Assembly: GCA_003116995.1 (NCBI GenBank)
Contig: BDSL01000006.1
Coordinates: 1,950,501 to 2,014,500 of the forward strand
Direction of reading: 5' to 3'
Source: Yamagishiella unicocca
Lineage: Eukaryota; Chlorophyta; Chlorophyceae; Chlamydomonadales; Volvocaceae
Length of the DNA: 64,000 nt
The translations under genes were made by a program, and so were the position numbers. Positions 44,901-57,300 of the stretch are shown in pieces. Every line of letters starts with the position of its first letter. Within the stretch, counting starts at the first letter, position 1. The notes beneath the pieces are model-generated. The model made no database searches and was not told the DNA's origin. It worked only from the letters and a program-made list of their open reading frames with translations.

Positions 44901-47900
44901 GCTAGCGGCCGGCCGGCCGCGCTGTTGGCGCCGCAGGCGCCGATGGTAATTCCGTTGACCTCGCTCCCGCCGCTGATACTGCCTCCGCCGCTGCCGCCGT
45001 CTGGCGGCGGCCCGATCATACGATTTCCGCTGCCGCTGCCGGCGGCGCTGCCGCCGACCCGCATGGCGGTGGTGGCTGTGCCGGTGGTGCAGGGGGTCTC
45101 TGCTGGGTCGCCGTCAGGGCAGAAGCGCTCGCGGCAGAAGTTCCTGGGCACGCCCTCGGAGAAGCGCGAGCGCGAGCTGGCGGTGAAGCGGGAGCGTGAG
45201 CGGCTGCGTCGGTTGCGCCTCAAGCATGAGCGGATGGGGCGGCAGCATGGCGACGGTGGCGCCGGCGTCACATCGGGGGGCGGCGGCTCGGCGGGTACGG
45301 GCCGGGCATCGTCGGCGGCGGGCGGCGGCGGCAGCGGCTACTCGACCTCCTCCGATATGGACCATGATGACGACACAGGCGGCGAGGCGGCGGCCCGCCT
45401 CCCACGCAATATCGGCGACCGCGATGAGCAAAACGGTGATGGCGGTGGCGGCGACGAGCAGCGGTCCGGGAGGAGCCAGCAGCGGCGGCCGCATCGCTCC
45501 CGGAGACCAGCTCGCCTTCCGGACGACATGGCCACGGGGTCTGGCTCCGAAGGGTCTGCGAACGGTGAGGAAGACGCGGACGGTAACGACAGCGGCACGG
45601 ATGCGGGGGGTGCCGGCGGCAGGCCAGGGCCTTCCTCCATGCCCGCAGCTGGCGGCAGCACCCGCGGCACCTCGAGCTCCGCCCGTGGCGCTGGCGGTGG
45701 TGGTGGTGGTGGTGGTGGTGGCGCTGGCGGCCACCCGAACGAGTCGGCGAACGACAAGCGCGAACGGGACCTGGCGGTGAAGCGCGAGCGGGAGCGGCAG
45801 CGGCGGCTGCGCCTCAAGGAGGAGCGCCAGGTGGTGACGGCGTCGCTGGCGCTGGGCGCCTCGGCGCGCCGGCGAGAGACGCCTGTCCGCGCGGCCGCTG
45901 TGGCGGCGGCGGTGGTGGTGACGATGACCACGGCGGGGGCAGGGCCGGGGGTCGGCGGGTTGGCCGTGGGCTCGATGCAGGCGGCGGGTGGCGGCGGCGC
46001 GGCGGCGCACGACGCGGCGGCGGGTGCGCGGCGCGACCAGGCGCTGGCTGCGAAGCGGGAGAGGGAACGCCAGCGGCGGCGGGAGCGGAAGCGGCGGAGG
46101 CTGGAGGACAGGGTGCGTTGGAACGTGCTGGGCTCTGCCCTCACAGCCGCTATTGAACTTGTTTAGGCGCCCACGGCCTTCCTGTTGTCTGCATATCCTT
46201 TTTCAAGCTCGCTTGCACGAGTGCACCAACATCCCGACCTGTCCGCGCCTCCTAACGCACACGCCCCCTCCCCCACCCCAGCGCGGCGAGGGCCGCCGCT
46301 CGCAGTCTCCTGCCTCGGACCAGGGCACCCCGCCGCCGTCAGCTGCGCCTCAAAAGGGCAACAGCGTGTCATTCTACCGCACGCTGCTGCGCCGCGTGAA
46401 GCGGCAGGTGCAGCACATCAAGCAGGTGGGTGGCGGGCTGCGCAAGGGGTGCGGCGGTGCGTGCGTGGCCAGGTGGCGGGGTGCGGCGGTGGCTCCGCGT
46501 ATGAAGGCACCATGTGTTTCCTCGAACTCCGGCCCCACGCCCCTCTGCCGCCTGCGGACTTCCTCGAGGACTTCCTGCTGGTTGTCCACCCTTGGCTCAA
46601 CTTGGTAGAATCGCTGCGTGCCCTCCACTTCCCTCCAACCCCCAAAACCCTCCACTTCCGCGAACCGACCCGCAGGAGGAACACGCGCTGGCGGTGTACG
46701 CCGCGGAGGGCTGGCGCGGCGGCGCTCGCAAGAAGGTGCAGCTGACGTACGACATGCACCGCAGCCGCGCCGCCCTGGAGCGCCGCCGCGCCGCCATTCG
46801 CGAGGCGGTGGCGCTGTGCGACTCGCCGCCGGGGCTGCGCTCCATCCCCTCGGAGCTCTTCGACGAGGAGGGCGAGCTGGAGGAGCACCACATCTTCTGC
46901 GCGGTGTGCTACAGCTACGAAATGGCGGACGTGAGCCGGGCGGGCGGCCGGGGCTGATGGTTTCGGCGCGGCATGATGGGACTGGGGCTGATGGTTTCGG
47001 CGCGGCATGATGGGACTGGGGCACTGCGGCGGGTGGGGTGCACTGGGCGCCAGGGGCAGGCAGCGGCCCGGAAGGGCCAGGGCTGCGGAGAGGGCTGGTT
47101 TCGGTCCATGCCCTAGCGCTGCGCCTAAAAGCTGTTCGCGCAAAACTGCCAACCGCCGTATAGGACGATGACGTCATCCTCTGCGACGGGCCCTGCAACT
47201 GCGCCTTCCACCAAAACTGCCTGGACCCCCCGCTGGACGTGTCCAAGCTGCCGGAGGAGGAGGGCTGGCTGTGCCCTGCCTGCGACTGCAAGGTGTGGTG
47301 GCCGTGTGGAGGGGAGGGAAGGAGGCGGGGGCAGGAGGCGGCCCCGGGTTTAGGCGTTTTCGGCCCCGGGTTTTCACGCGGTGGCGAATCGAATGGCGAA
47401 TTGTGCGGGTGGAGTTGCCCATTACGTCCCCGGCTCCCTCGTGTCACGTGGCGTACGGCGCAGGCCGACATCCTGGACGTGCTATACGAGGAGTTTGGGA
47501 CCGAGTACGACATCAACGAGCCGTGGACCGCCATTCTGCCGCCCACGGCCAACGAGGACGCTGCCGGGGTCAGCGCCGAGCCGGAGGACGGCGGTGGGTG
47601 GCTTGTGACGGCCTCACGGGCAGTGCTGGGGGTCGTTAATCATTGAAGAAGCTTCTATACATTATCCGCATTGGCGGAGGCTACAAGAGGAGACCCGTGG
47701 GTCGGCACTAAAGGGCGAAAACCGATTAGGAAGCGTTTCCTGCACACGTTTGCAAGTGCATGCGGAGGACTAGGCAGTTCGGGCCGACGTCCGGGCCGAC
47801 GTGAGTGTCCAGCTGGACCATGACCCGCGCAACACGTGTACGGCCGCCGCGGCTCCGACAGGTGACGGCAGCGAGGAGGAGGAAGACCGCGGGGGCCGAA

Positions 47901-49027
47901 GACGGCGGCCGCGGCGGCGGGCCAAGCCGCCGCCGCCGGGCGCGGCGCCCGTGGCTGCTGGCTGGCTGGCGGAGGAGCTCCCATCGGAGGACGAGGAGGA
48001 CGAGGACTTCGCTGCAGGTGGGGCCCGTGTGTGGTGGTGGGTCCTGCGTGTTGAATGGGGCATAGGCTGGGACGTGTCTCAGCACTTGTGAGCTTCCTTT
48101 CACGCACGGTAAGCACCGCCTGACGCACTGTAAGCACCGCCTGATGACCTCCCTTTGGTGCAGACGGCGGCGCGGCCAGCAGTGATGGGGAAGAGGGCGG
48201 CGGCGGCAGCGGCGATGAAGGCGGCGGCAAAGGAGGGAAGGCCAAGGCGGCGGCAGAGGGGGTGGGGACGGAGGGCGAAGGCGGGCTTGCCGGCCCGGAC
48301 GCCGCGGGGGACGACGGAGTGGATACCTCCCGGCAGCCTTGCAGTGATGACGGAGGGGAGGAGGGTGGTGAGGCTGAGTCGGGCGGGGAGGGCGAGAGCG
48401 AAGGCAGCGACGACGACTCGGACGCCGACTCGGATGACGTGATGGATGGCCTGGAGGACGAGTCCGGTCTAAGCGATCTGGGAGAGGATGAGGACGAGGA
48501 CGAGAGCGGCTTCGACGGCGACGACGGCTTGGGTGAGGGCGACGAGGGAGCCAGCGGCGCAGACCATGAGGCGCTGGTGCAGAGCAAGCGGCAGCGCAAG
48601 CAGGTGCGCGGCCTTCGGGAGGGGCCGGGGAGGGCCCGCCAGGCGCGGGCGAGGCTGGGCGCCTTTGATTGCTGTTGAGGAGGCCAGGGGGCCAGCGGCT
48701 GCTACAGCGTGGTGGACCCAAAGCACAGTTGGTAAAAGTAGCGCGAGGCCCAAGGTACCGGTACTCGCCAGGTCCGAGCTCCGCGTCTATGCTGTCGCCA
48801 CTGGTGTCATTAGCAGCAACACCAGCAGCGGCACCAGCACCCGCAGCGGCAGCAGCACCGGCAGCGGCACCTGAAAACAAAACCCGTGTCCCCACCGCCT
48901 GCAGGTCAATTACGCCGAGCTGCACAAGCAGTTGTTCGGTACGGCGCCTGCCGCGCCGGGCGAGGACGAGGCGGACGAGGACGACGATTACGACCCCGAC
49001 ATGGTGTCACCGCCCGGCAAGAGATAG
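38944..49027 (+). CDS. AT-hook/PHD-finger chromatin protein, HAT3.1/PRHA-like
   Basis: Twelve exons join in phase throughout: 38944-39028, 39124-39288, 39416-40125, 40297-43668, 43887-46112, 46282-46425, 46676-46930, 47164-47292, 47464-47593, 47778-48017, 48164-48603 and 48905-49027, giving about 2,670 residues. Two AT-hooks bind minor grooves ([14 protein letters not shown] in exon 3, [13 protein letters not shown] in exon 4). A long Gln-rich tract, an Ala/Gly region, acidic runs and six basic repeats (exon 5) follow. Exons 7-8 form one PHD finger (FCAVC ... [15 protein letters not shown] ... GWLCPAC), a histone-tail reader. The flanks match plant HAT3.1/PRHA proteins: [19 protein letters not shown] before it, and [35 protein letters not shown] and DDDYDPDM after it. 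No homeodomain is seen, and the protein ends soon after these motifs. A nuclear transcription or chromatin role is inferred. Confidence 0.9.
40736..41100 (+). repeat. CAG/CAA-rich Gln tract (coding)
   Basis: About 365 bp of CAG, CAA, ATG and CAC codons encode a Gln/Met/His-rich segment (QQMQ- and RHQQQM-type repeats) of the PHD protein. Mixed CAG/CAA usage and repeated 15-24 bp subunits show growth by local duplication. It keeps an open frame with the flanking exon. Confidence 0.92.
44465..44566 (+). repeat. 24-bp coding tandem repeat, four units
   Basis: Four nearly exact copies of a 24-bp unit (GAGCTCTGAAGGCGGAGGCAGCAG) encode the octapeptide AGALKAEA in exon 5 of the PHD protein. The length is a multiple of three, so the frame is preserved. 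Confidence 0.93.
46946..47025. repeat. 35-bp duplication in a PHD-gene intron
   Basis: GGGGCTGATGGTTTCGGCGC.. is repeated twice in tandem (about 35 bp each) between the two exons that encode the PHD finger. Confidence 0.85.
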
Positions 49028-51322
49028 GGTTGTAGCGGGCGAGACGGGGGCAGCGTCGGTGCCGAACAGACGTTTGGACGTGGTCGCAGGCGGCTAGCAC
49101 GCATTGCAACTGCCGGGTCCGTGTTTCGATGCAGTCATTGCGCACGGCAGAGCGGTCGCTGGTTGGGCGCACGAGACTGCCGGTTTCTGGAGGTGCAGTT
49201 AGGGGTTCTGTAGAGCCGTAGTGGCTGTTGAGGAAATGGAGCTGGGCTCGTTGCGCAGGTAGGATGATGGGCGAAGAAGGTGGGGTCAGGCCAGGTTAGG
49301 TCAGGTCAGTTCGGGCAAGGCAGCCATGGCGAGGCAAGGCTTGCTGCTAGAGAGAGGCCTGTGCCATCGGGTGATTGCGAACAAAGCGCCGCCCTGCGAA
49401 AGCTCCAGCCGCCTCTTAGGAGGGAGGGAGGGAGGGACGGAGAGTTGGGGTGGCTGCAGGGGGCAGGAATGTACGCCTGGGCGCGTGGTGGAGTACCGCA
49501 CTGCAGCATGTGGACATGTGGACAGGACACGGCCTGGATGAGGCGAAATAAACATCCAGAGCACACATGGAACCGTACTGGTTGGTGTAGGCAGAAGGCC
49601 CACAGTGGAAATCAGTCGATGGCGGGTTGCCAGCGCTGCCTGGGAGCTGGCAGGACACAGCGCGAACAAGTTGGGCAACGCGGCGGACACAGGGGGACAG
49701 AGCAGGTTTTGTTTCGGGGCCCGTACTGTGTTTTGGGTCTGTAGAGCAGCAGTAGTGGGCGCGTTCCAGCTGTGCTGGCGTGTCGATGGCGCCCAAACGA
49801 GTGGGTGGAGTAGGCAGTTGGCGGAGCCCGATGTCGTACATACGGCGAGATGGGCAGCGGCTCCGAAGAGGAATGCGATGTGTCGTGTCACACCAGACGA
49901 GCCGCACAGGGCTGCACTCGTCATGGCGGAGGTTGTTGCCGGGGTTCCTATTTAGGCACCTTCACAGGTCCTCTTCTTACGAAATCATGTGCATTCGCGT
50001 GCCGTACCTCCGCTGGTAGGATCTCACGGCCAAGGGCGATGCCGTACCATGTGTGCCTTGACGTGCGTCACGTCTGTCGCGCGTTGCTTTGGCGGGACGG
50101 CAATGTTGCCCGGGCCGTAGGCGGTATCGACCTCAAGCCGGAGGCGTGGGCGGATATGGCTGGAGACAATTTAAAAATGCAGCTCATTTGAGGTGATCCG
50201 GCGAACTGGATCCATTTTGGAGATCTGCGTTGGACGGTGTGGCTGGCGGTGTGGTCGCCGTGCCGCGTGTTATGGGACGTGTGCCACGTGTCGCGTAGAC
50301 AAGCTTAGGGAACAGAGCATGCAGCATGTGGTGTAAATGTTGATGTGGGTCGGCGCGTGTGGCGTCTGCTTCCCGGCACCACTTTTGACGGACGTCGCTC
50401 CTCCCACGTGGGGTGTCTGGTGGCAGCGGTGCAGGGCGCTGCGGTCCCTCTTCTCCGTTTGTCATGCCTTGCATTGCTGCGTGGTGGGGTAGTAGTTTGA
50501 TGTAGGGTTGCGCAGTGCATGGGAGGTTGTAGGTGGGTGGGTCGTGGGTGTGTCATAATCATAACATACACGTCAAAATGGTTCCACGGGTTCAGAGGCG
50601 GCCGGTCCATCGACCCCTCCCTGGAGGTGGCGGCGCGAGATACAGCATTGTAACTCCGCGTATTAAGCGCTGAAGTCCAAGACGGGCCTAATCCTCCGGC
50701 TCGACAGCAGGACGCACTTTCTCAGCCTTCAGCCTTAGTGCTACCAATTACATGTGTTCAGTCCTAAGCGCTCTGAATGTCCTGGCCGCCGCGATTGTTG
50801 TGTCGTCGCTTCTCGTGGACTTTCTGAACAGGCATCAAGTCGCGGTTGTGCTTGGGGTTGGGATTTTTGTTCATTGTCGCGACGTTGCAGCCCCCTCTAT
50901 TGCGCGGTTTGCGCAGTAGCTCCTCGTACTTCGATGAGCAAACTTATGGGGCCCGGTCGGGTGCATCGTGCATGTATGGTCTCTGTTGTCGAGCTATTGT
51001 TTTTCAGGATGGGCTGATGGATGGATCATTATACTGCCTCCCTGGTGCAAATATGTGTTCCTAAAATACCTCCGTTCGATAAATGCCAGGATTGACTACC
51101 GGTATGTATGGTATTCATGGCTCCGAAGCGTACGACAGAATCGGAGCTCTTGCATCCTAAACGTTGCACCTACAGTAGATGCATAAACGCTCTCGAATTG
51201 ACCTTGACCCGTAACAGCGCTAAAATTGCAACAATTGATGCAAAATCTGATTTAGAAGGAAGCCGTGGCGATCGCAGTAAACAATTGCACAAAACAAAAC
51301 TAGGTCGTAGTCTGTCGCGAAA
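49028..51322. other. Intergenic region, no gene seen
   Basis: This 2.3-kb interval lies between the PHD gene stop and the TraB-family start. Open frames occur but none has splice-consistent neighbours, recognisable motifs or credible composition. A TGTAA lies at 50649-50653, too far downstream to assign with confidence to the PHD gene. The last kilobase presumably contains the TraB promoter. Confidence 0.55.
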
Positions 51323-54300
51323 ATGCTGGGCGGATCCCCACGCTCGGCGATGCGGCCCGGTCGCGGCTGTCGGCAAGCCTTCCGTTCGGGCGCACCGCCA
51401 CGGCCGCGCAACGGCATCCTGACTTGCACAGCCTCTGCAACGCTGAGCAAATCTACAAAGGTACGCTTGGATCTGCGTCGCGCACATCGTCGCGCTGGGG
51501 GCCCTGCATGTCAGCTCGGGCCCGCGAACGCAGGCTCCCGAGTCGTCAGCCGTGGTGCTTCCTCCCTCCCTGCGCAACAATGTTGCCGTGCTGGAGGCGC
51601 CCAACCCGACCGCGCCGGGCGGCAAGACGCACGTTTACCTGCTGGCCATGTCGCACGTCTCCCAGCGCAGCGTCGAGCAGGTGCGAGCGACCGCGTCAGC
51701 CTATCGCAGCGCCAACCAGATGGCATGGCAGATGCCGTGTGTACGCCCGGGAGGCCGGGGGGGCAAGAAGTATCCGTAGGGCTGGTACGCGAAGGTAGGG
51801 GGAGGGGGCCGACAGAGAGGGAAACCGCGAACGTAGTTTGGGCCGCGAAGCGCCAGGTGGGTGCCCAGCACCAACCAGATGCCTTGGCGAGACGCGGAGC
51901 GTTGTTGCTAAAACACACACGTGCGTGGCGCTGAAGTGAGAAGGGGACCGGATCCCCAGCACCGCGGTGAGCGCCCGGCGGGACTGGCCGCGGCGGACAC
52001 GCGCAGCAGCACCCCGCACAACAGGCAGGGGACGGAGGGCGCGGGTCCATCCACCTTTTCCACCGCGTCCACCGCTCGCCCCTCAGTCGCTCCATCCTCC
52101 CTGGGCACAGCCATATGACAAACGGGTGGGGCCCCGCCTTCGCCTCAATCCCACCCCGTCTTCCCGCCTTCGCGCCTCACCCCACCCCCACCTCTCGTGG
52201 GCACCCAGGTGGGCGAGCTGATCCAGCTGGTGCGGCCTGAGGTGGTCGCTGTGGAGCTGTGCAAGGAGCGGGCGGGGCTGCTGGTGGACCCGGAGGAGGC
52301 CGCCAGGCCGCCAAAGATGTGGCACAGCCGCAGGGTGAGCGCAAGGAGGGGGAGCATAAAGACCGGGGGAAGGGGGTAGCGAGGAGACCCGGTTACATTT
52401 CAGACGGCTAACATGGAGTGATCCCGGTGGTTGCGGGAGTATCCGGACGGATTTGGATCTGGATCTGGATCTGGGTCGCGTCATGGGTGCGTGGAAATGT
52501 TCACCTGGGCGAGATCTGGAGGCAGGCCGGATCTGGGTTTATGTCAGGTGCGCGGTGCGGGGGGGAGGGTCGGAGCTGCGGGGCCGGAGCGTACCCGACT
52601 AGCTGTGTGTTGGGGGGCCGCAGCGGGGGCCCTGCTCGGCTGGTCGTCAGAGATGGCGGCAGTCCAAGCCAGTACCAGTCTCTTGCTCCTGCTCGCAGTG
52701 CCTGCCTCGCCCATATCTAGCTGCACCTCCTGCACCCGCACCCGCACCCGCACCCGCACCCGCACCCGCACCCGCACCCGCACCCGCACCCGCACCCGCA
52801 CCCGCACCCGCACCCGCACCCGCACCCGCACCCGCACCCGCACCCGCACCCGCACCCGCACCCGCACCCGCACCCGCACCCGCACCCGCACCCGCACCCG
52901 CACCCGCACCCGCACCCGCACCCGCACCCGCACCCGCACCCGCACCCGCACCCGCACCCGCACCCGCACCCGCACCCGCACCCGCACCCGCACCCGCACC
53001 CGCACCCGCACCCGCACCCGCACCCGCACCCGCACCCGCACCCGCACCCGCACCCCGCACCCGCACCCGCACCCGCACCCGCACCCGCACCCGCACCCGC
53101 ACCCGCACCCGCACCCGCACCCGCACCCGCACCCGCACCCGCACCCGCACCCGCACCCGCACCCGCACCCGCACCCGCACCCGCACCCGCACCCGCACCC
53201 GCACCCGCACCCGCACCCGCACCCGCACCCGCACCCGCACCCGCACCCGCACCCGCACCCGCACCCGCACCCCGCACCCGCACCCGCACCCGCACCCGCA
53301 CCCGCACCCGCACCCCGCACCCGCACCCGCACCCGCACCCGCACCCGCACCCGCACCCGCACCCGCACCCGCACCCGCACCCGCACCCGCACCCGCACCC
53401 GCACCCGCACCCGCACCCGCACCCGCACCCGCGCCCGCACCCGCACCCGCACCCGCACCCGCACCCGCACCCGCACCCGCACCCGCACCCGCTGCCCGGC
53501 CCCTCCCCGTCCATCGCCTGGCTGCACCCCCGGCCCCTCCCCGTCCATCGCCCTGACGGATCCCCTGCCCCCTTCTCCTTCTGCCCGCCCTCTTCCTCGT
53601 CCTTCATCGTGCCAACGGGTCTTGTCGCCACCCCTGCCGTACCCGCGAAGATCACTGTGGAGGGGCTCCCCGATGATGACGTGGTGTGGCCTGATCAGGA
53701 CGCGCTGCGCAGCCTGCTGGTCTGCCGGCCCGGCCGCCCCGTCTCCCAAAAGGACATCGAGGGGGATGTGGTGCGGCTGCTCAGCACGGGTGAGAGGGCG
53801 AGTCCATGGATTTGGGTCGGATCCATGGTTTTGGATTTGGATTCGGGTTTTGAGATGTGGATATCTGCGCGTATCTGCGCGTCCGTACGGTTTGGAGCTG
53901 ATTACGTGAGCAGGATACCGATCTGTCGGTGCCCCTGACTCTCGCCCGGCGGCACCATCCCACCTCCGTCCCGCGTTCCGCCGCTGCCAGGCCTCTTCAA
54001 CAGCGTGCGCCCGGCCGCCAACAACGCCGGCCGCGATGAGGCGCCGGAGTTCCTGGTTCGACCCCCGCAGCCCGCGCAGGGCGGCGGCGACGGCGAGGGC
54101 TGCTCGCTGGCCCTGGTGCCGCCGCTGGGCAACATCCGGTTCAAGGTACAGGCGCGCAGCTTGCCGGCAGTGACGGCCATGAGCGCGCGAGTGGACAGCA
54201 GCCTGCGGGTGAGGGCCGAGGGGGGAGAAGGGTTGCAAGGAAGACCCGCGTACGCGAGGAAAAACGTAGGGGAGGCTGGAGCGGGACGAGGGGGGGGGGA

Positions 54301-57300
54301 GGGCGTAAAATCCCGGTTACGAGGGAGGGGGGAGGCAGAGAGGAAACCAATGACCCGACACGCGGGTAAGGGGCAGCTTATGAACGCGTGTTTGACATGG
54401 GGTGTTTTAGATGCAAGCAGAGGACATGCCGCCCTGTGGCCACGCCCTGGCGTACAATGCCGTACAATGCCGTACAATGCTGTTTCCTGCCGTGCCCTGC
54501 TGCGGTGTCCGACGCTCCTCATGTCGGTGGGTGTGCGGCTGCAGGCAGCCAATGTGGACCAGGCGGCAATCAACGCCATCTGCTTGCAGGTGAGCTGACG
54601 ACCGAGGGAGGGGTGCCAGGAGGGGTGGCAGATTGATTTGAGGTCGGGATGAGACCTGTAAACTGGGTCCGCTGCGTCCGCTGCGTCCGCTGCCGCCGCC
54701 ATTACCGGCAACCCCCGCCACCGTGTCCTCGTCATGCCTCCTGAGGACACCCGCCCTTAGACGGACTGTATGTAACCATCTAATAACTAACTAACTACCG
54801 CACCGCGGCGGCAACCCATTCCACCGCCGCTTCATCTTCTTCCTCCTCCCTGCCCCTCCTCCTTCCGTCTCCCCATCAGGCCATGGACGACTGCAAGGCG
54901 GGCAGCAGCGGTCTGGTGGCGCTGCTGCGAACGAAGAAGCGGGTGGTGGAGCTGCTGGCCGGGCACCAGGTGAGGGTGGTGGGGTGGAGGAGAAACCGGT
55001 GAACCGACGGTGTACGGAAGGTAAGGAAGGATGACTGATATTGCAGGACGGTTTACGCGGTGCTGGGGTCCGCGCACCAAACCAGGGGGGCACCAAGTAG
55101 GCGATGAGACATAGAACTCTGTGTCATGTTCGAGGGCCTGTCGGTGGTTATCGCGGGTTGAGTCGAGGGGGCCCGGAAGGCGGCGTGTACGAGGGCAATG
55201 GTGGTACAGCTGAGGTGGTTGGGTGGTTGTCCTAGATAGGCAGCTGCGTGCGCTCCTCAGGGGCTTGTGGCTAATCCGCTCCCGCTGCGCTCGCCGTACG
55301 GTGCGTACGACAGGTGACGGTGTCATTCACCGGCGTGGACACTGGTCGCGTGGAGATGATCGTCAAGGCGGTCAAGCCCTCGGACCCGCCGTACATGTCC
55401 GGTGGGTTGGTTGACAACCACATAACCGCCACTCCGAACCCCGCGGCCGCCCGCCGCGCCGCCTCGCCTGCCCCTCTGCTGCCCCCCGCCGACACCACCT
55501 CTACCACCTCCCTCACCCCTGAACCTCTCCACCCCCCACCCTCCTCCCTTCCTCGAAACCCTCCTCCCTTCCTCGAAACCCTCTTCCCTTCCCGACCCTG
55601 TCCTCAGGCCTGGAGAGTACCGCAGTGGATGGTGAGGGTTTCGGCATCGAGCCCTTCAAACCCCCGCGTACGACCATCCAGGTGGGTTCGACGGCGCATT
55701 TTAGCAGGAAATGGGCATCGCTGTGCAGCGGTGGCCTTCGCTCTCCTACGCATGTGTTTTATCATGTGTCCTGTCATGTGTTCTATCATGATTTCTACCA
55801 TGTGTTATACACATGCGTATCATCGAGACATACTAACATGCATGTATAATTCCTGAGGCTCGACGCGGCCGCATGCGGCCATGCGCCGTCATGTGCGTGA
55901 GACCTGATAATCCTCAGCTGCAAGCATCCACCACCGCACCGAGAACCGTCAACCGGAGGCTGAAGGGGCTAGCCGCTTGTACATGTTGCATACATGGCGG
56001 CACAAACCTCTCCCCCTGCCTTACCGCCAAACCGCCAATCAGCCAGTCCCTCCCTGGACGCAAACCATAACCTTTCGCCCTTGCAGGTGGGCAAGAAGAT
56101 GTTCATCCCGTCAGAGACGCTGGAGGCGATGCGAGCAGAGCGGATGGGCGCCGCCGCCGCCGCCGCCGCGGCTGCGGCGGAGGCGGAGGGTGCTGAGGCC
56201 GCCAGCGGCAGCGGACGCGCCTCGGGCCTTATGCTGCCGCGTATCAGGTACGTCAGGTGAACGGGTGCTGCTACAAATACCGGTGCTACCACTACCGGTA
56301 CTACTACTACTAACGGTACCACCGGCAGTAATAGCCCTGGTGAACCGGTACTAAGGAGAAGCAAGCATCTCCTGGACAACCAAGCCATCTCCAGGCGGGA
56401 TCACAAGCACACGGACCTGCACACGCCGCGATCGCGCCCGGCTCCATACCCGTTGCCCACCCCCCTGCCACCGCCCCCCCCTGCCCTCCCGGGCTCTGCC
56501 CACAACCCCCTCCCTGTGAGCTGGGGTTCTTACGCCTTCCTGTCATCCGCGGTTACGCCTTTTCATCCTTACACTCCCCTGCCTCTGGCCGCCCTCCCGC
56601 CCGCCCGCAGGGCGCCACTGCGGCCCTGGACGGAGGAGGAGCTGGAGGCCGCACAGCAGGATGAGCCGCCTCAGCGGCCGGTGCAGGTGCGTCTTCCCCG
56701 CCCCCCCTGCAGCTCCCGTCCCCTCCCTCCCCCTCTGCCTGGAGACGCCCAAGATTTCTCCCTTCCCCCCTCCCTCCATCCCACTACCCCTCTGGCTCCC
56801 GCCGCACCCCTCACCAAGACGTGACTCCGCCCTCAAGTCCTCACGCTCCCCAGTACTCTCCACTCGGATGTACCGTTTCCCGACTATCATCGGTTTCCTT
56901 TCCAGTGCCGAACTATGGGTTTCCTCTCACACCCATCCCTTCCCGGCCCCCTCTCCCCCTCTCCTTCCTATGTCGCGTAACCGGTCTTATGTTCTACGTA
57001 ACTGGTCTTACGTAACTACGTAATTGTGTATGCCACCCCCTCCCCCCTGCCCCGCATCTTCACGCCCCATCTTTCCTAACCGCCTTCCTCCGTCGTGCAG
57101 GCCCGCGTCGTGCAGCCCCACGCCTGTTCTTAACGGTTTTTCTTCTCGCATCCACGGGTCTTCCGCGAAACTCCCCCCTTCCCCGTCCCGTCGCGTAAAA
57201 CGGTTTTTACACACCCTTTCCTCCCTCCCTGCCTTTCCCCCCTCCCCCCCCCTATTCGCCTCAGGACGCGCTAGCTCGCGCCATGACCTCCACCTTCGCG

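Noticed and set aside
49280..49955. Open frames in the gap between the PHD and TraB genes
   Set aside because: No start context, splice sites, domain or sensible composition; several overlap on both strands.
52544..54238. Very long open frames on both strands across the hexanucleotide array (Thr-Arg, Pro-His, Arg-Val, Cys-Gly or Ala-Gly dipeptides)
   Set aside because: The GCACCC repeat has no stop in any frame, so open length is automatic. The array lies inside a well-supported TraB intron.
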